Assembly: GCA_945881875.1 (NCBI GenBank)
Contig: CAMCVH010000004.1
Location: forward strand, 1-64,000
From: Polynucleobacter meluiroseus
GTDB taxonomy: Bacteria; Pseudomonadota; Gammaproteobacteria; Burkholderiales; Burkholderiaceae
DNA length: 64,000 bases
Reading direction: 5' to 3'
The position numbers and the translations under genes were made by a program. Below are positions 40,080-49,855 of this stretch, piece by piece. The notes under the pieces are model-generated. The model was not told where the DNA came from, did no database searches, and worked only from the letters and a program-made list of their open reading frames with translations. The stretch's first letter is position 1. Every line of letters begins with the position of its first letter.

Positions 40080-41444
40080 ATGTTACAGAATCTAACAGAT
40101 CGTTTAAGTCGTGTGGTTAAAACCATGCGCGGTCAAGCCAGGCTGACCGAAGAAAATACCGCAGAAATGCTTCGCGAGGTGCGTCTTGCCCTTTTGGAGG
40201 CCGACGTAGCCTTGCCTGTTGTTAAAGATTTAATTGCTAATATCAAAGCAAAAGCTCTTGGTGAAGAGGTGGTTGGTAGTTTGAGCCCAGGTCAAGCATT
40301 GGTGGGTGTTGTTCAAAAAGAACTAACTGCCATCATGGGTGCTCCAGAAGCAGGGCAACTGAACATAGCAACACAACCGCCAGCAGTCATCTTGATGGCA
40401 GGCTTACAAGGTGCGGGTAAAACCACCTCAGTCGGTAAATTAGCAAAATGGCTCAAAGATACGCAAAAGAAAAAAGTACTAACGGTTTCATGTGACATCT
40501 ACCGTCCGGCAGCGATTGCTCAATTAAAAACAGTGACCGAACAAGCCGGTGCCGACTTTTTTCCAAGTACAGAAAATCAACAACCTGCTGATATTGCAAG
40601 AGACGCGCTTGATTGGGCTCGCCGTCACTATCACGATGTTTTGATTATCGATACAGCTGGTCGATTAGGTATTGATGAAGCCATGATGCAAGAGATCAGC
40701 ACCTTACATCAATTAGTCAAACCTATAGAAACGCTTTTCGTCGTTGATGCCATGCTGGGACAAGATGCCATCAATACTGCTAAAGCCTTCCATGAAACTT
40801 TACCTCTAACTGGGGTTATCTTAACCAAGCTAGACGGTGATGCCCGAGGTGGTGCCGCTCTATCAGTGCAACACATTACAGGCATTCCAATTAAATTTGC
40901 GGGCGTTGCAGAAAAGCTTGATGGATTAGAGCCATTTGATGCCAGCAGAATGGCAAACCGCATTTTGGGCATGGGCGATATCCTTGCACTAGTTGAACAA
41001 GCACAAAAATCTGTTGACATTGAACAGGCCCAAAAACTTGCTGAGAAGCTTAAAAAAGGTGGTTTTGATTTAAATGATTTCAGAATGCAAATCACTCAAA
41101 TGAGACAGATGGGTGGCATGAGTAATTTAATTGATAAGTTACCAGCGCAATTTGCACAGGCGGCAGCAAAAAAAGATATGGGTGTTGCAGAAAAACAAAT
41201 TCGTCGTACCCAAGGCATCATCGATAGTATGACCCCCCAAGAGAGAAGAAAGCCTGAACTTCTTAAAGCTAGTCGTAAACGGCGCATTGCAGCTGGAGCT
41301 GGCGTTCAAGTACAAGAGGTCAATCGTGTATTGGCACAGTTCGAACAAATGCAATCCATGATGAAACAATTCAAAGGTGGAAAAATGGCCAAAATGTTAG
41401 GTGGCATGGCAGCTAAAGGTATGGGGAATATGTTCAAGCGGTAG
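40080..41444 (+). CDS. ffh: Signal recognition particle protein Ffh
   Basis: GTPase that binds signal sequences and 4.5S RNA and targets ribosomes to FtsY. 454 residues: N domain, G domain with GLQGAGKTTSVGKLAKWL, DTAGRLGIDEAMM and TKLDGDARGGAALS, and the Met-rich M domain (MRQMGGMSNLIDKLP ... EQMQSMMKQFKGGKMAKMLGG). Followed by a strong bidirectional terminator shared with proS. Confidence 0.98.
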   Translation: MLQNLTDRLSRVVKTMRGQARLTEENTAEMLREVRLALLEADVALPVVKDLIANIKAKALGEEVVGSLSPGQALVGVVQKELTAIMGAPEAGQLNIATQPPAVILMAGLQGAGKTTSVGKLAKWLKDTQKKKVLTVSCDIYRPAAIAQLKTVTEQAGADFFPSTENQQPADIARDALDWARRHYHDVLIIDTAGRLGIDEAMMQEISTLHQLVKPIETLFVVDAMLGQDAINTAKAFHETLPLTGVILTKLDGDARGGAALSVQHITGIPIKFAGVAEKLDGLEPFDASRMANRILGMGDILALVEQAQKSVDIEQAQKLAEKLKKGGFDLNDFRMQITQMRQMGGMSNLIDKLPAQFAQAAAKKDMGVAEKQIRRTQGIIDSMTPQERRKPELLKASRKRRIAAGAGVQVQEVNRVLAQFEQMQSMMKQFKGGKMAKMLGGMAAKGMGNMFKR

Positions 41445-41469
41445 CTAAGCACATATAAAAAAGATGTTA

Positions 41470-41505
41470 AAAAGGCCTTCAGTTCAAACGAACTCAAGGC
41501 CTTTT
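41470..41505. terminator. Bidirectional intrinsic terminator between ffh and proS
   Basis: Arms AAAAGGCCTTcAGTTC (41470-41485) and GAACTcAAGGCCTTTT (41490-41505) form a long stem with a 4-nt loop, one C-C mismatch, and A/T runs on both sides. Confidence 0.92.
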
Positions 41506-41524
41506 ATTTGGCGCTCAGTAAGAT

Positions 41525-43258
41525 CTAATAGCTAAGTTTCTCTTGGATCATAGTCTTTACTTTTACAGCAACATCAGCAACAGGTACTTGGGTTGCTTCG
41601 GTATCTGTTCTTGCTTGAAACTCTAATTGCCCTTCTTTTAATCCGCGCTCACCAATCACAACACGATACGGCACGCCAATTAATTCCCAATCTGCAAACA
41701 TGGCACCTGGGCGCTCACCACGATCATCCAAAATAACTTCAATGCCGGCTGCAGTTAGGTCTTTATAAATCTGATCAGAGGTTTCGCGAACCATATCTGA
41801 TCTGTCGTAACCCATTGGACAAAGTACAACTTGGAATGGTGCAATTGAAACTGGCCAAACAATACCTCGATCATCAAAACATTGCTCAATGGCAGCACCT
41901 AATAATCTTGTTACACCAATACCGTAACAACCCATCACCATTGGTTGCGATTGACCTTTTTCATCAAGATAAACAGCGTTCATAGATTCTGAGTAACGAG
42001 TGCCTAACTGGAATACGTGACCTACCTCAATACCACGACAAATTTCTAGCACGCCTTTACCGTCAGGTGATGCATCACCTGCGATGACATTACGCAAGTC
42101 AGCAATAATTGGCTCCGGTAAATCACGAGCCCAATTCACACCAGTTAAATGAAAGCCCTCTTGATTAGCACCGCAAATAAAATCATTCATATTGGCAACG
42201 GTGCGATCCGCAACAACTTTTAATGGTTTTTTAGTTTTCACTGGCCCTAAATACCCCGGTAGCGTACCAAAGTATGCAATGATCTCAGCTTCGCTTGCAA
42301 ATCGGAAATCAGCTAATCCTGCAACTTTACTGGCCTTCACTTCATTAAGATCATGATCACCACGTAATAACAAGATAAATAGCTTGGCGCCCTCTTCGGC
42401 ATCCACTGCTAATACGATTGATTTAACCGTTTTTTCAAGTGGCAACTTCAAAAAACGAGCGACATCTTCACATTTACTTTGACCAGGTGTTGCTACAGAC
42501 GTCATATCTTGAGTGGCCGCTAATCGACTAGCAATTAATGACATGGCTTCTGCAGTTTCAATATTTGCAGCGTAATCTGATGTTGGACAGTAAGCGATAG
42601 CGTCTTCACCTGTATCAGCGATCACATGAAACTCTTGGCTTCCAGTACCGCCAATCGCACCATTATCTGCATTCACCGCTCTAAAGTTAAGACCTAAGCG
42701 AGTAAAAACGCGCTGATAGGCATTAAACATCTTTGCGTAGGATTGCTTCATACCTTCAACATCGCGATCGAAAGAATAAGCATCCTTCATCGAAAATTCA
42801 CGCCCACGCATAATGCCAAAACGAGGACGGCGCTCATCACGGAATTTAGTTTGAATTTGATAAAAGTTAACTGGTAACTGTTTGTAGCTTTTAATTTCGT
42901 GACGAGCGATATCAGTCACCACCTCTTCGGAAGTTGGCTGAATCAAGAAATCACGATCATGCCTATCCTTAATACGAAGTAATTCCGGACCCATCTTGTC
43001 CCAACGACCGGTTTCTTGCCATAGTTCAGCTGGTTGGATCACTGGCATTAATAGCTCAACCGCACCAGCTTGGTCCATTTCTTCTCGAATAATGGCCTCT
43101 ACTTTACGAATCACTTTCAGGCCCATTGGCATGTAGTTATAGATACCTGCGCCAAGCTTTCGGATCATGCCAGCCCTCATCATTAGCTTATGGGAGACGA
43201 TTTCGGCATCCGAAGGAGCTTCTTTAAGGGTTCTGATAAAAAATTGAGATGCTTTCAT
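41525..43258 (-). CDS. proS: Prolyl-tRNA synthetase (bacterial type with editing insertion)
   Basis: Class II synthetase charging tRNA-Pro. 577 residues: class II motif 1-3 regions ([68 protein letters not shown]), the INS editing domain in the middle (about residues 225-405), and the anticodon-binding C-terminus. Divergent from rppH. Confidence 0.98.
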   Translation of the reverse strand: MKASQFFIRTLKEAPSDAEIVSHKLMMRAGMIRKLGAGIYNYMPMGLKVIRKVEAIIREEMDQAGAVELLMPVIQPAELWQETGRWDKMGPELLRIKDRHDRDFLIQPTSEEVVTDIARHEIKSYKQLPVNFYQIQTKFRDERRPRFGIMRGREFSMKDAYSFDRDVEGMKQSYAKMFNAYQRVFTRLGLNFRAVNADNGAIGGTGSQEFHVIADTGEDAIAYCPTSDYAANIETAEAMSLIASRLAATQDMTSVATPGQSKCEDVARFLKLPLEKTVKSIVLAVDAEEGAKLFILLLRGDHDLNEVKASKVAGLADFRFASEAEIIAYFGTLPGYLGPVKTKKPLKVVADRTVANMNDFICGANQEGFHLTGVNWARDLPEPIIADLRNVIAGDASPDGKGVLEICRGIEVGHVFQLGTRYSESMNAVYLDEKGQSQPMVMGCYGIGVTRLLGAAIEQCFDDRGIVWPVSIAPFQVVLCPMGYDRSDMVRETSDQIYKDLTAAGIEVILDDRGERPGAMFADWELIGVPYRVVIGERGLKEGQLEFQARTDTEATQVPVADVAVKVKTMIQEKLSY

Positions 43259-43341
43259 GGTTTACTTTATTAGATAATGGATGGGCTATAGCTATAATCA
43301 ATTTATTGATTTTAAAGGATTAAGGGATAAAGGGCGCGATT

Positions 43342-43947
43342 ATGCTCGACAGAGAAGGATACAGACCCAACGTCGGCATCGTTCTCATCAATCAACGCAA
43401 CGAGGTTTTTTGGGGCAAGCGTGTTGGTCAGCATTCCTGGCAGTTCCCTCAGGGAGGGATTCAACATGGTGAAAACCCAGAGCAAGCGATGTATCGTGAG
43501 TTGCATGAAGAGATCGGTTTAGAGCCGCAACATGTCCAAATCATTGGGCGAACTCGCGAATGGCTTCGTTATGACGTGCCAGCAGAATTCTTGCGCCGCT
43601 CAAATAACACCCAACCTAATCGTCGCTCATCTCGTCAAAGTTATCGGGGCCAAAAGCAGATTTGGTTTTTACTCAGAATGGTTGGCAGAGATAGTGATGT
43701 TTGCTTAAGAGCTAGCGATCACCCCGAATTCGATGCCTGGCGCTGGAGTCCTTATTGGATTCCCCTTGATGTCGTCATTGACTTTAAGCGAGAAGTTTAT
43801 GAGTTGGCTTTATCTGAACTTGCCCGCTTCATTGCACGTGGTCCACGTATGATGATCATGCCCTGGGGGTCCTCACTTGATCCTAACAAAACCATGCATA
43901 CTGACCATCCTGTCAACGCACCTGACTTAACTAAGGATTCAACTTGA
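43342..43947 (+). CDS. rppH: RNA pyrophosphohydrolase (Nudix)
   Basis: Removes pyrophosphate from 5'-triphosphorylated mRNA to trigger decay. 201 residues with the Nudix box [24 protein letters not shown] and the family N-terminus [27 protein letters not shown]. The C-terminal ~40 residues are longer than in E. coli, as usual in Burkholderiales. A -10-like TATAAT is at 43293-43298 and AAAGGG precedes the start. Confidence 0.96.
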   Translation: MLDREGYRPNVGIVLINQRNEVFWGKRVGQHSWQFPQGGIQHGENPEQAMYRELHEEIGLEPQHVQIIGRTREWLRYDVPAEFLRRSNNTQPNRRSSRQSYRGQKQIWFLLRMVGRDSDVCLRASDHPEFDAWRWSPYWIPLDVVIDFKREVYELALSELARFIARGPRMMIMPWGSSLDPNKTMHTDHPVNAPDLTKDST

Positions 43948-44462
43948 AATCTAATTTCATCCTAAAAGATGTCATCAGCATCCTTATACTTTTGAGCTTT
44001 ACTGCTCAAGCTCAATATAAAACACTCGACCCTGCTGATGAAAAAGATATTGATGCGCCAAGATTTTGGAATGAAGTAGAGATCAAACTTCCCAATGCGC
44101 CACCATCCAAACAATTAAAACCATTCTTTGTATCCATCAATACACCGCTCACTTTTGCCATTGATGCTGAATCAATTGAATTAGGAAAAGATGATGTGAC
44201 GCGTTACATCATTGTCATCACAAGTCCATCTGGCGCAAAACAAGTGAGCTACGAAGGTATTCGCTGTGAAAAGTATGAGTGGCGGCTTTACGGCAACCTT
44301 CAAAGTGATAGCCAGTGGCGTAGGACCCCAGGTAGTAAGTGGCAATTTATTATGCCCAATAGCTACAACAGATATCACTCTGCTTTAGCAAAAGATGCTT
44401 TTTGTGAAAACAGCATTCCTCGCAGAAACATTAAAGAAATAATTTCACTTCTCAAACCCTAA
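43944..44462 (+). CDS. CNP1-like family secreted protein
   Basis: 172 residues starting at TTG, with AAGGA 6 nt upstream and the start overlapping the rppH stop (TTGA), so probably coupled to rppH. The N-terminus is a signal peptide ending near ALA-type TAQAQ (about residue 23). The mature part ([60 protein letters not shown]) matches the CNP1-like family common beside rppH and proB in beta-proteobacteria. Two to three Cys residues may form a disulfide. Function unknown. Only 4 nt separate its stop from the convergent proB stop. Confidence 0.85.
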   Translation: MKSNFILKDVISILILLSFTAQAQYKTLDPADEKDIDAPRFWNEVEIKLPNAPPSKQLKPFFVSINTPLTFAIDAESIELGKDDVTRYIIVITSPSGAKQVSYEGIRCEKYEWRLYGNLQSDSQWRRTPGSKWQFIMPNSYNRYHSALAKDAFCENSIPRRNIKEIISLLKP

Positions 44463-44466
44463 TTAA

Positions 44467-45258
44467 CTAATATTTAGAAATTAGTTGTGAGCCAATCAAT
44501 TCACCTTTTGCAAGACGAACGAGTACTTGATCTTCAAGGCCTGAAGCGATCACCGTATGAGCACCTGATTGATTGGCCAATTTAGCGGCTAATACTTTAG
44601 TTAACATACCACCCTTACCCAGAGAACTACCAGCTCCGCCTGCCATTAACTCTAATTCAGCCTCACCAGCTATGGCCTCCTGAATTAAAGTTGCCTGCGG
44701 ATTTTTACGTGGATCTTCGTTATACAAACCGTCTTGGTCAGTCAAAATAACGAGTGCGTCAGCTTCAATCAAGTTAGTGACTAAAGCTGCCAATGTGTCG
44801 TTATCACCAAATTTAATTTCATCAGTGACAACAGTGTCATTCTCATTAATGATTGGAACAACACCATGCTTTAAAAGAGTGAGCAAAGTCATCCGCGCAT
44901 TTTGATAACGCTGCTCATCAGCTAAGTCAGCATTGGTCAGCAATACTTGCGCAGTTCGAATGTTGTATTTAGCAAAGCTAGTTTCGTAAACTTGGACCAA
45001 GCCCATTTGGCCAACTGCTGCTGCCGCTTGTAGCTCATGAATATCTGTTGGCCGCGTTGTCCAAGCTAAACGCTGCATACCCTCTGCAATCGCACCTGAA
45101 CTTACCATGATCACTTCTTTACCCATCGAACGAAGTTCAGCCATTTGTGCAGCCCAACGACCAATCGCCGCATGATCTAAACCCTGACCGTTGTTAGTCA
45201 CCAGTGTAGAACCGACTTTAATAACAATGCGTTGTGCGTTTTGTATCGCTCGAACCAC
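44467..45258 (-). CDS. proB: Glutamate 5-kinase, short form lacking the PUA domain
   Basis: Phosphorylates glutamate for proline synthesis (substrate for ProA). Amino-acid-kinase domain intact over 263 residues: [58 protein letters not shown] and [19 protein letters not shown]. In most Burkholderiales ProB is ~370 residues with a C-terminal PUA domain; here the frame ends at a TAG exactly after the kinase domain, 4 nt from the CNP1-like stop, leaving no room for a lost tail. The start is GTG with GAGGAG 8 nt upstream. Last gene of rplU-rpmA-obgE-proB. Confidence 0.95.
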   Translation of the reverse strand: MVRAIQNAQRIVIKVGSTLVTNNGQGLDHAAIGRWAAQMAELRSMGKEVIMVSSGAIAEGMQRLAWTTRPTDIHELQAAAAVGQMGLVQVYETSFAKYNIRTAQVLLTNADLADEQRYQNARMTLLTLLKHGVVPIINENDTVVTDEIKFGDNDTLAALVTNLIEADALVILTDQDGLYNEDPRKNPQATLIQEAIAGEAELELMAGGAGSSLGKGGMLTKVLAAKLANQSGAHTVIASGLEDQVLVRLAKGELIGSQLISKY

Positions 45259-45286
45259 CCTACTTACTCCTCATCAATTATTAGAG

Positions 45287-46378
45287 TTACCTTGACCCAT
45301 CAGGATCTATGGCTTCACCCTGAAAACGTACGTCTGCCTCATGCTCTTCTTCATCATCACGCTTCTTACGCTTATCGTCTAAATCTTGCTGAATAGCGAA
45401 GCAAAGTTTTTGACAACCCTCACCATTTAAAGCAGAGATTTCAAAAACAGGGCCCCTCCAACCATAAGCTTTAACGAAAGACTTGATACGATTGGCTCTC
45501 TCATCAGTTGGAATCATGTCGACCTTGTTTAGAACCAACCAACGTGGTTTGTCATACAAAGACTCATCGTATTTTTTCAGCTCATTCACAATCGCTTTAG
45601 CTTCAGCAACAATATCCAAGTTCTCATCAAATGGCGCCATATCAACCAAATGTAATAACAAATTGGTACGTTGTAAATGTCTTAAGAAACGATGTCCAAG
45701 ACCAGCACCTTCAGCAGCACCCTCAATCAAGCCCGGAATATCTGCGATCACAAAACTTCGCTCTTGCCCAACACGAACTACACCCAAATTAGGATGGAGC
45801 GTTGTAAATGGATAGTCTGCAATCTTAGGGCGTGCATTGGACACAGCTGTGATTAATGTTGATTTACCAGCGTTAGGCATACCTAACAAACCCACATCAG
45901 CTAATACTTTTAACTCTAGACGTAACTTGTACTCTTCACCCGGCAAGCCCGTGGTCTTTTGTCTTGGGGCGCGGTTGGTACTACTTTTAAAATGCAAGTT
46001 ACCCCAGCCACCAGCTCCACCTTTTGCGAGACATAAGCGTTGGCCATGGAAAGTTAAGTCAGCAATGACTTCTTCAGTATCCATGTCATGAATGATCGTC
46101 CCAACAGGCATGCGAAGCTCAATGTCTTCACCTGCTTTTCCGTAGCAATCCGCTCCACGACCAGATTCGCCGTTTTGAGCTAAATGTTTTTTTGCATATC
46201 GATAGTCAACCAAGGTGTTGATGTTTCGATCAGCGATAGCGTAAACGCTTCCACCTTTACCGCCATCGCCACCATCTGGCCCACCAAATTCAATAAACTT
46301 TTCGCGGCGCATCGAAGCACTGCCGGCACCACCGTGGCCAGCAACTACTTCAATACGTGCTTCATCGATAAATTTCAT
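45287..46378 (-). CDS. obgE: GTPase Obg/CgtA
   Basis: Essential GTPase associated with the 50S subunit and the stringent response. From the ATG at 46378 it is 363 residues: glycine-rich Obg fold ([29 protein letters not shown]), G domain with [31 protein letters not shown] and NKVDMIP, and an acidic-basic C-terminal tail. An in-frame TTG at 46387 lies within the hairpin tail and is unlikely. The start is only 12 nt after a strong terminator ending rpmA. Confidence 0.97.
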   Translation of the reverse strand: MKFIDEARIEVVAGHGGAGSASMRREKFIEFGGPDGGDGGKGGSVYAIADRNINTLVDYRYAKKHLAQNGESGRGADCYGKAGEDIELRMPVGTIIHDMDTEEVIADLTFHGQRLCLAKGGAGGWGNLHFKSSTNRAPRQKTTGLPGEEYKLRLELKVLADVGLLGMPNAGKSTLITAVSNARPKIADYPFTTLHPNLGVVRVGQERSFVIADIPGLIEGAAEGAGLGHRFLRHLQRTNLLLHLVDMAPFDENLDIVAEAKAIVNELKKYDESLYDKPRWLVLNKVDMIPTDERANRIKSFVKAYGWRGPVFEISALNGEGCQKLCFAIQQDLDDKRKKRDDEEEHEADVRFQGEAIDPDGSR

Positions 46379-46390
46379 AAATTCCAATAA

Positions 46391-46420
46391 AAAAGGCCTC
46401 GCTGTTTGGCGAGGCCTTTT
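46391..46420 (-). terminator. Intrinsic terminator after rpmA, just before obgE
   Basis: Perfect 12-bp stem (46391-46402 with 46409-46420) and a 6-nt loop, followed on the minus strand by a T-run. It separates rplU-rpmA from obgE; obgE-proB expression then needs read-through or an undetected promoter in the gap. Confidence 0.92.
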
Positions 46421-46461
46421 GCTGAGTTCTGAATTTTCTTCGTTATCTCAGTTAAGGCTAA

Positions 46462-46722
46462 TTAAGCTGTCGGAAGTACAGAAACGAATGATTTCTTTTC
46501 TGCACCTTTAACGCCAAATTGAACATGACCATCCACCAATGCGAACAATGTGTGATCTTTACCACAACCAACATTCACACCAGGGTGAACGCGTGTACCG
46601 CGTTGACGAACAATGATGCCGCCTGCATTGATGGCTTGACCGCCATAAACTTTAACGCCTAATCGTTTTGACTCTGAGTCACGGCCGTTACGTGTTGAAC
46701 CGCCGCCTTTTTTCTGTGCCAT
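46462..46722 (-). CDS. rpmA: 50S ribosomal protein L27
   Basis: Ribosomal protein near the peptidyl-transferase centre. 86 residues, [18 protein letters not shown] at the start and [22 protein letters not shown] typical of L27; no cleavable N-terminal extension. 21 nt after rplU. Confidence 0.99.
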   Translation of the reverse strand: MAQKKGGGSTRNGRDSESKRLGVKVYGGQAINAGGIIVRQRGTRVHPGVNVGCGKDHTLFALVDGHVQFGVKGAEKKSFVSVLPTA

Positions 46723-46743
46723 TTTCTACTCCGCCTCTGCCTA

Positions 46744-47055
46744 TTAGGCCTTAATGGAATTAATTAAAATCTCAGTAAAATTCTGACGATGGCCTTGACG
46801 CTTTTGGTAGTGCTTGCGTCGGCGCATTTTAAAAATCTTTACTTTGTCATGACGACCCTGAGAAATAACAGTGGCTTTAACAGTTGCACCACTGACCAAT
46901 GGCTCACCAAACTTCAGTGAGTCGCCTTCGCCTACGGCGAGAATTTGGTCAATAGTGATTTCACTGCCTACATCCGCTGGTATCTGTTCTATTTTCAATT
47001 TTTCTCCAGCAGCAACTTTATATTGTTTGCCACCGGTTTTTATGACCGCGTACAT
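46744..47055 (-). CDS. rplU: 50S ribosomal protein L21
   Basis: 103 residues, [20 protein letters not shown] at the start and the basic C-terminal [16 protein letters not shown] that binds 23S rRNA. Heads the rplU-rpmA operon under a strong promoter at 47110-47138. Its leader, with complementary CTATG/CATAG and GCAC/GTGC stretches, may fold into an autoregulatory structure (inference). Confidence 0.99.
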   Translation of the reverse strand: MYAVIKTGGKQYKVAAGEKLKIEQIPADVGSEITIDQILAVGEGDSLKFGEPLVSGATVKATVISQGRHDKVKIFKMRRRKHYQKRQGHRQNFTEILINSIKA

Positions 47056-47109
47056 ATTGAAATCTTTCTATCAAATCACCGCACAACCCTATGTCGTGCA
47101 GAGCCATAG

Positions 47110-47138
47110 ATTATAGCTCTAGCTTAATTTCAAGTCAA
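47110..47138 (-). promoter_or_regulatory. Strong sigma-70 promoter of rplU-rpmA
   Basis: Minus strand: TTGACT (47138-47133) and TATAAT (47115-47110) with a 17-bp spacer, near consensus. Start expected near 47103, giving a leader of about 50 nt. Confidence 0.9.
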
Positions 47139-47157
47139 AAAGTAGAATATCTAATTA

Positions 47158-47187
47158 TTGATACAGATTGCTACTACTTTTTATAAT
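47158..47187 (+). promoter_or_regulatory. Promoter of ispB
   Basis: TTGATA (47158-47163) and TATAAT (47182-47187) with an 18-bp spacer. It is about 20 bp from the divergent rplU promoter and leaves a leader of about 57 nt before the ispB start. Confidence 0.8.
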
Positions 47188-47251
47188 AAAACTCAATCAA
47201 TTCAATGAGTTAAACTCTTTATATTGAAAATACAAACCTTTTAATTAGTTA

Positions 47252-48241
47252 ATGAGCACTAACTTACAAAACATTCTTAGCCCTATCTCTTCTGATATGA
47301 ACGCCTTAAACGACGTTATCAGGGCAAGTTTGCGCTCAGAGGTTGCTCTTATTAACCAAATTTCCTCTTACATAGTGGAAGCGGGTGGTAAAAGAATTCG
47401 TCCCGCGTTACTCCTCTTAACGTCGCAATCCATCGCTAATGGCAAAGAGTTAAAACACCAATTGGGCATGGCTACAGTTGTTGAATTTATACATACTGCG
47501 ACGCTGCTTCATGATGATGTTGTTGATGAGTCTAATTTGAGGCGTGGTCGTGCTACCGCCAACGCTGCATTTGGAAATGCTGCCAGTGTTCTAGTAGGTG
47601 ACTTTCTTTACTCTAGAGCTTTTCAAATGATGGTGGCACCTAATGAGCTGAAGATTATGGAAATCTTGGCAGAAGCTACCAACACGATTGCTGAAGGTGA
47701 AGTCCTACAGTTAATGAATATGCATGATTCTGATGTGAACGAAGCACGTTACATGCAAGTCATACACTTTAAAACTGGCAAGTTATTTGAAGCATCCTGC
47801 GCTCTGGGCGCTCTTTTAGCTAAAGCCTCAGAAGAGCAATACCAAGCTGCCCAAGCATATGGTCGCCATATTGGTACTGCTTTTCAGTTAATTGATGACA
47901 TCCTTGACTACACAGCAAGTGCTGAGCAAATGGGTAAAAATGCCGGGGATGATTTAAGAGAAGGTAAACCGACTCTCCCCTTAATTTATCTTTTAGACCA
48001 AGGTACGCCTGAGCAAAAGAAATTAGTTAAAAATGCCATTGATCAAGCAGAAGAATTACCTGATGATCTCTTTATGCAAGTTTATAAGGCTATCGTCGAT
48101 TCTAAAGCTATCACTTATACAGAGGCTGCTGCAAAACGTGAAGCTCAATTAGCTAAAAATTCTTTAGCATGTTTCCCTAAAAATGCCGCAACCCAAAGCT
48201 TGATGGATCTTTGCGATTACTCGCTCATTAGATCTACTTAA
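47252..48241 (+). CDS. ispB: Octaprenyl/polyprenyl diphosphate synthase
   Basis: Makes the isoprenoid side chain of ubiquinone. 329 residues, trans-prenyltransferase fold with the two aspartate-rich motifs DDVVDE (from residue 88) and QLIDDILDYTA, plus GGKRIRP near residue 46. Divergent from rplU, the usual beta-proteobacterial order. Confidence 0.95.
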   Translation: MSTNLQNILSPISSDMNALNDVIRASLRSEVALINQISSYIVEAGGKRIRPALLLLTSQSIANGKELKHQLGMATVVEFIHTATLLHDDVVDESNLRRGRATANAAFGNAASVLVGDFLYSRAFQMMVAPNELKIMEILAEATNTIAEGEVLQLMNMHDSDVNEARYMQVIHFKTGKLFEASCALGALLAKASEEQYQAAQAYGRHIGTAFQLIDDILDYTASAEQMGKNAGDDLREGKPTLPLIYLLDQGTPEQKKLVKNAIDQAEELPDDLFMQVYKAIVDSKAITYTEAAAKREAQLAKNSLACFPKNAATQSLMDLCDYSLIRST

Positions 48242-48368
48242 TTTCTCAGCAATAGCTTACTAGGTAAAACTTCATTGGTAAGTCTGCTTTCTATACTTTT
48301 TCATACAACTTCATAAGTATTTAGAAAGTCAATTATTCCATCGTTTCCCATTCAAAAGCTGAATGGTT

Positions 48369-48377
48369 TGCTATAGT
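48369..48377 (+). promoter_or_regulatory. Extended -10 promoter element before the CorC-type gene
   Basis: TG-C-TATAGT, an extended -10 element 33 nt before the start codon; no good -35, as is common for extended -10 promoters. Confidence 0.5.
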
Positions 48378-48409
48378 GACTCACATATCAATTGATCTAG
48401 AAAGTATTC

Positions 48410-49687
48410 ATGGATTCCTGGCTTAATAATTGGCCCTGGTGGACACAACTAGGCCTAGTTGTCTTACTCTTAGTTATATCTGCTTTTTTCTCGATCGCAG
48501 AAACTAGCATGATGGCGTCTAACCGCCACAGAATTAGACATCTTGCCAACAGAGGTAATAAAGGCGCCAAAAACACACAAGAATTGCTTGGTAAAACAGA
48601 ACAGCTTTTATCGGTCATTCTGATCGGCAATAACGTTGTCAATACTATTGTTCCCGTTTTACTAGCGGGAATCGCACTGCACGCTTTTGGTAATAATGGC
48701 TCTGTGCTATCAATTAGTACTGGTGTTGCAGCAATACTAATCATTATCTTTTGTGAAATCACACCTAAGGTCATTGGGGCGACCTACCCCGAGAGAATTG
48801 CTATGGCTGCGAGCTGGATTATTAAGCCGCTCATAATAATTCTTAAGCCAGCTATGTGGTTAATCAATTTATTTGTTTCTGGTTTATTAAAAATTTTTCG
48901 TATTGATACCGAAGCCAATAAAAATACCCAAATGAGTCCTGAAGAGTTACGCTCGGTAATTCTGGAGTCAACACATTTTATACCAAATAAGCATCGCAGT
49001 ATTTTGGTGAATTTATTTAACCTAGAAACTATTCAAGTCGATGATGTGATGACACCTCGAGCTCGCATGGAAGTTCTTGATTTCTCAAAATCAATTGAGG
49101 ATGTTATTCATCAACTAGAAACTTGCTATCACAATAAGTTACCTGTTTGCGGTGAAGACACAGATAAAGTCATTGGCATCTTAGCGGTGCGCAAAGCACT
49201 TAGCTTATTAGGCGATCAGAACTTAGAGCATCACCATTTCAAAGAGTTATTGAGTGAGCCCTACTTTATCCCTAGTGGCACACCTGTTCTGCAGCAACTG
49301 CAATTCTTCCAAGAAAATCAAGAACGAGTAGGTCTTGTTGTTGATGAATATGGTGTTTTACAAGGCTTAGTAACGATTGAAGATATTTTGGAAGAGCTGA
49401 TTGGTGAATTCACAACCTCACTTCCCGACTTATCTGTAAAAACTAAATGGTTACCTGATGGTACCTATTTAGCTGACGGTACTGCTAGTTTAAGAGACTT
49501 AAATCGCCTGCTCGGTTTAAGTCTACCAATTGATGGGCCAAAAACACTAAATGGTCTCCTTATCGAAACGCTTGAGGATATTCCCGACAATAACGTCAGC
49601 GTGAAGTTAGGTAAAGTGGTAATGGAAATCATTCAGGTGGATGAACAAATTATTAAGACTATTCGTATTTATAAGCCGAATGTCTGA
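48410..49687 (+). CDS. HlyC/CorC-family transporter (CNNM, CBS and CorC_HlyC domains)
   Basis: 425 residues: an N-terminal CNNM membrane domain with four helices (LGLVVLLLVISAFFSIAETSMMA; VILIGNNVVNTIVPVLLAGIAL), two CBS domains (DDVMTPRARMEVLDF; VVDEYGVLQGLVTIEDILEELIGE) and a C-terminal CorC_HlyC domain. Relatives are implicated in magnesium or cobalt export. Its TGA is followed in the same frame by a pilC remnant. Confidence 0.93.
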   Translation: MDSWLNNWPWWTQLGLVVLLLVISAFFSIAETSMMASNRHRIRHLANRGNKGAKNTQELLGKTEQLLSVILIGNNVVNTIVPVLLAGIALHAFGNNGSVLSISTGVAAILIIIFCEITPKVIGATYPERIAMAASWIIKPLIIILKPAMWLINLFVSGLLKIFRIDTEANKNTQMSPEELRSVILESTHFIPNKHRSILVNLFNLETIQVDDVMTPRARMEVLDFSKSIEDVIHQLETCYHNKLPVCGEDTDKVIGILAVRKALSLLGDQNLEHHHFKELLSEPYFIPSGTPVLQQLQFFQENQERVGLVVDEYGVLQGLVTIEDILEELIGEFTTSLPDLSVKTKWLPDGTYLADGTASLRDLNRLLGLSLPIDGPKTLNGLLIETLEDIPDNNVSVKLGKVVMEIIQVDEQIIKTIRIYKPNV

Positions 49688-49840
49688 AGAAGATGTAGTT
49701 GTAAATTTTGGGTAAAACAAAAAGAAGAAAAACTGGATCAACTAGTTGACCTATTAACGAAAAGCTTAGAACCCACTTTGATGTTATTGATGGGCATCTT
49801 CATTGGAAGCTTAGTTATTTCTCTATCTACTAATTTTTGA
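49688..49840 (+). pseudogene. pilC: Remnant of pilC (type IV pilus inner-membrane protein), 3' end only
   Basis: The frame after the CorC stop encodes KQKEEKLDQLVDLL followed by TKSLEPTLMLLMGIFIGSLV and a short end STNF, which matches the last ~40 residues of PilC/GspF: EEVD..VDNL...LEPxxMxxLGxxxGxLV. It has no start codon or ribosome-binding site of its own and all upstream pilC sequence is gone. Followed directly by a truncated pilD, as in the ancestral pilB-pilC-pilD-coaE order. Confidence 0.8.
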
Positions 49841-49855
49841 AATGGGACAAATTTT

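Noticed and set aside
48242-48409. Possible tRNA gene between ispB and the CorC-type gene
   Set aside because: Checked for a cloverleaf: no T-arm GTTCGA-type motif and no acceptor pairing. None of the other intergenic gaps showed a tRNA either.
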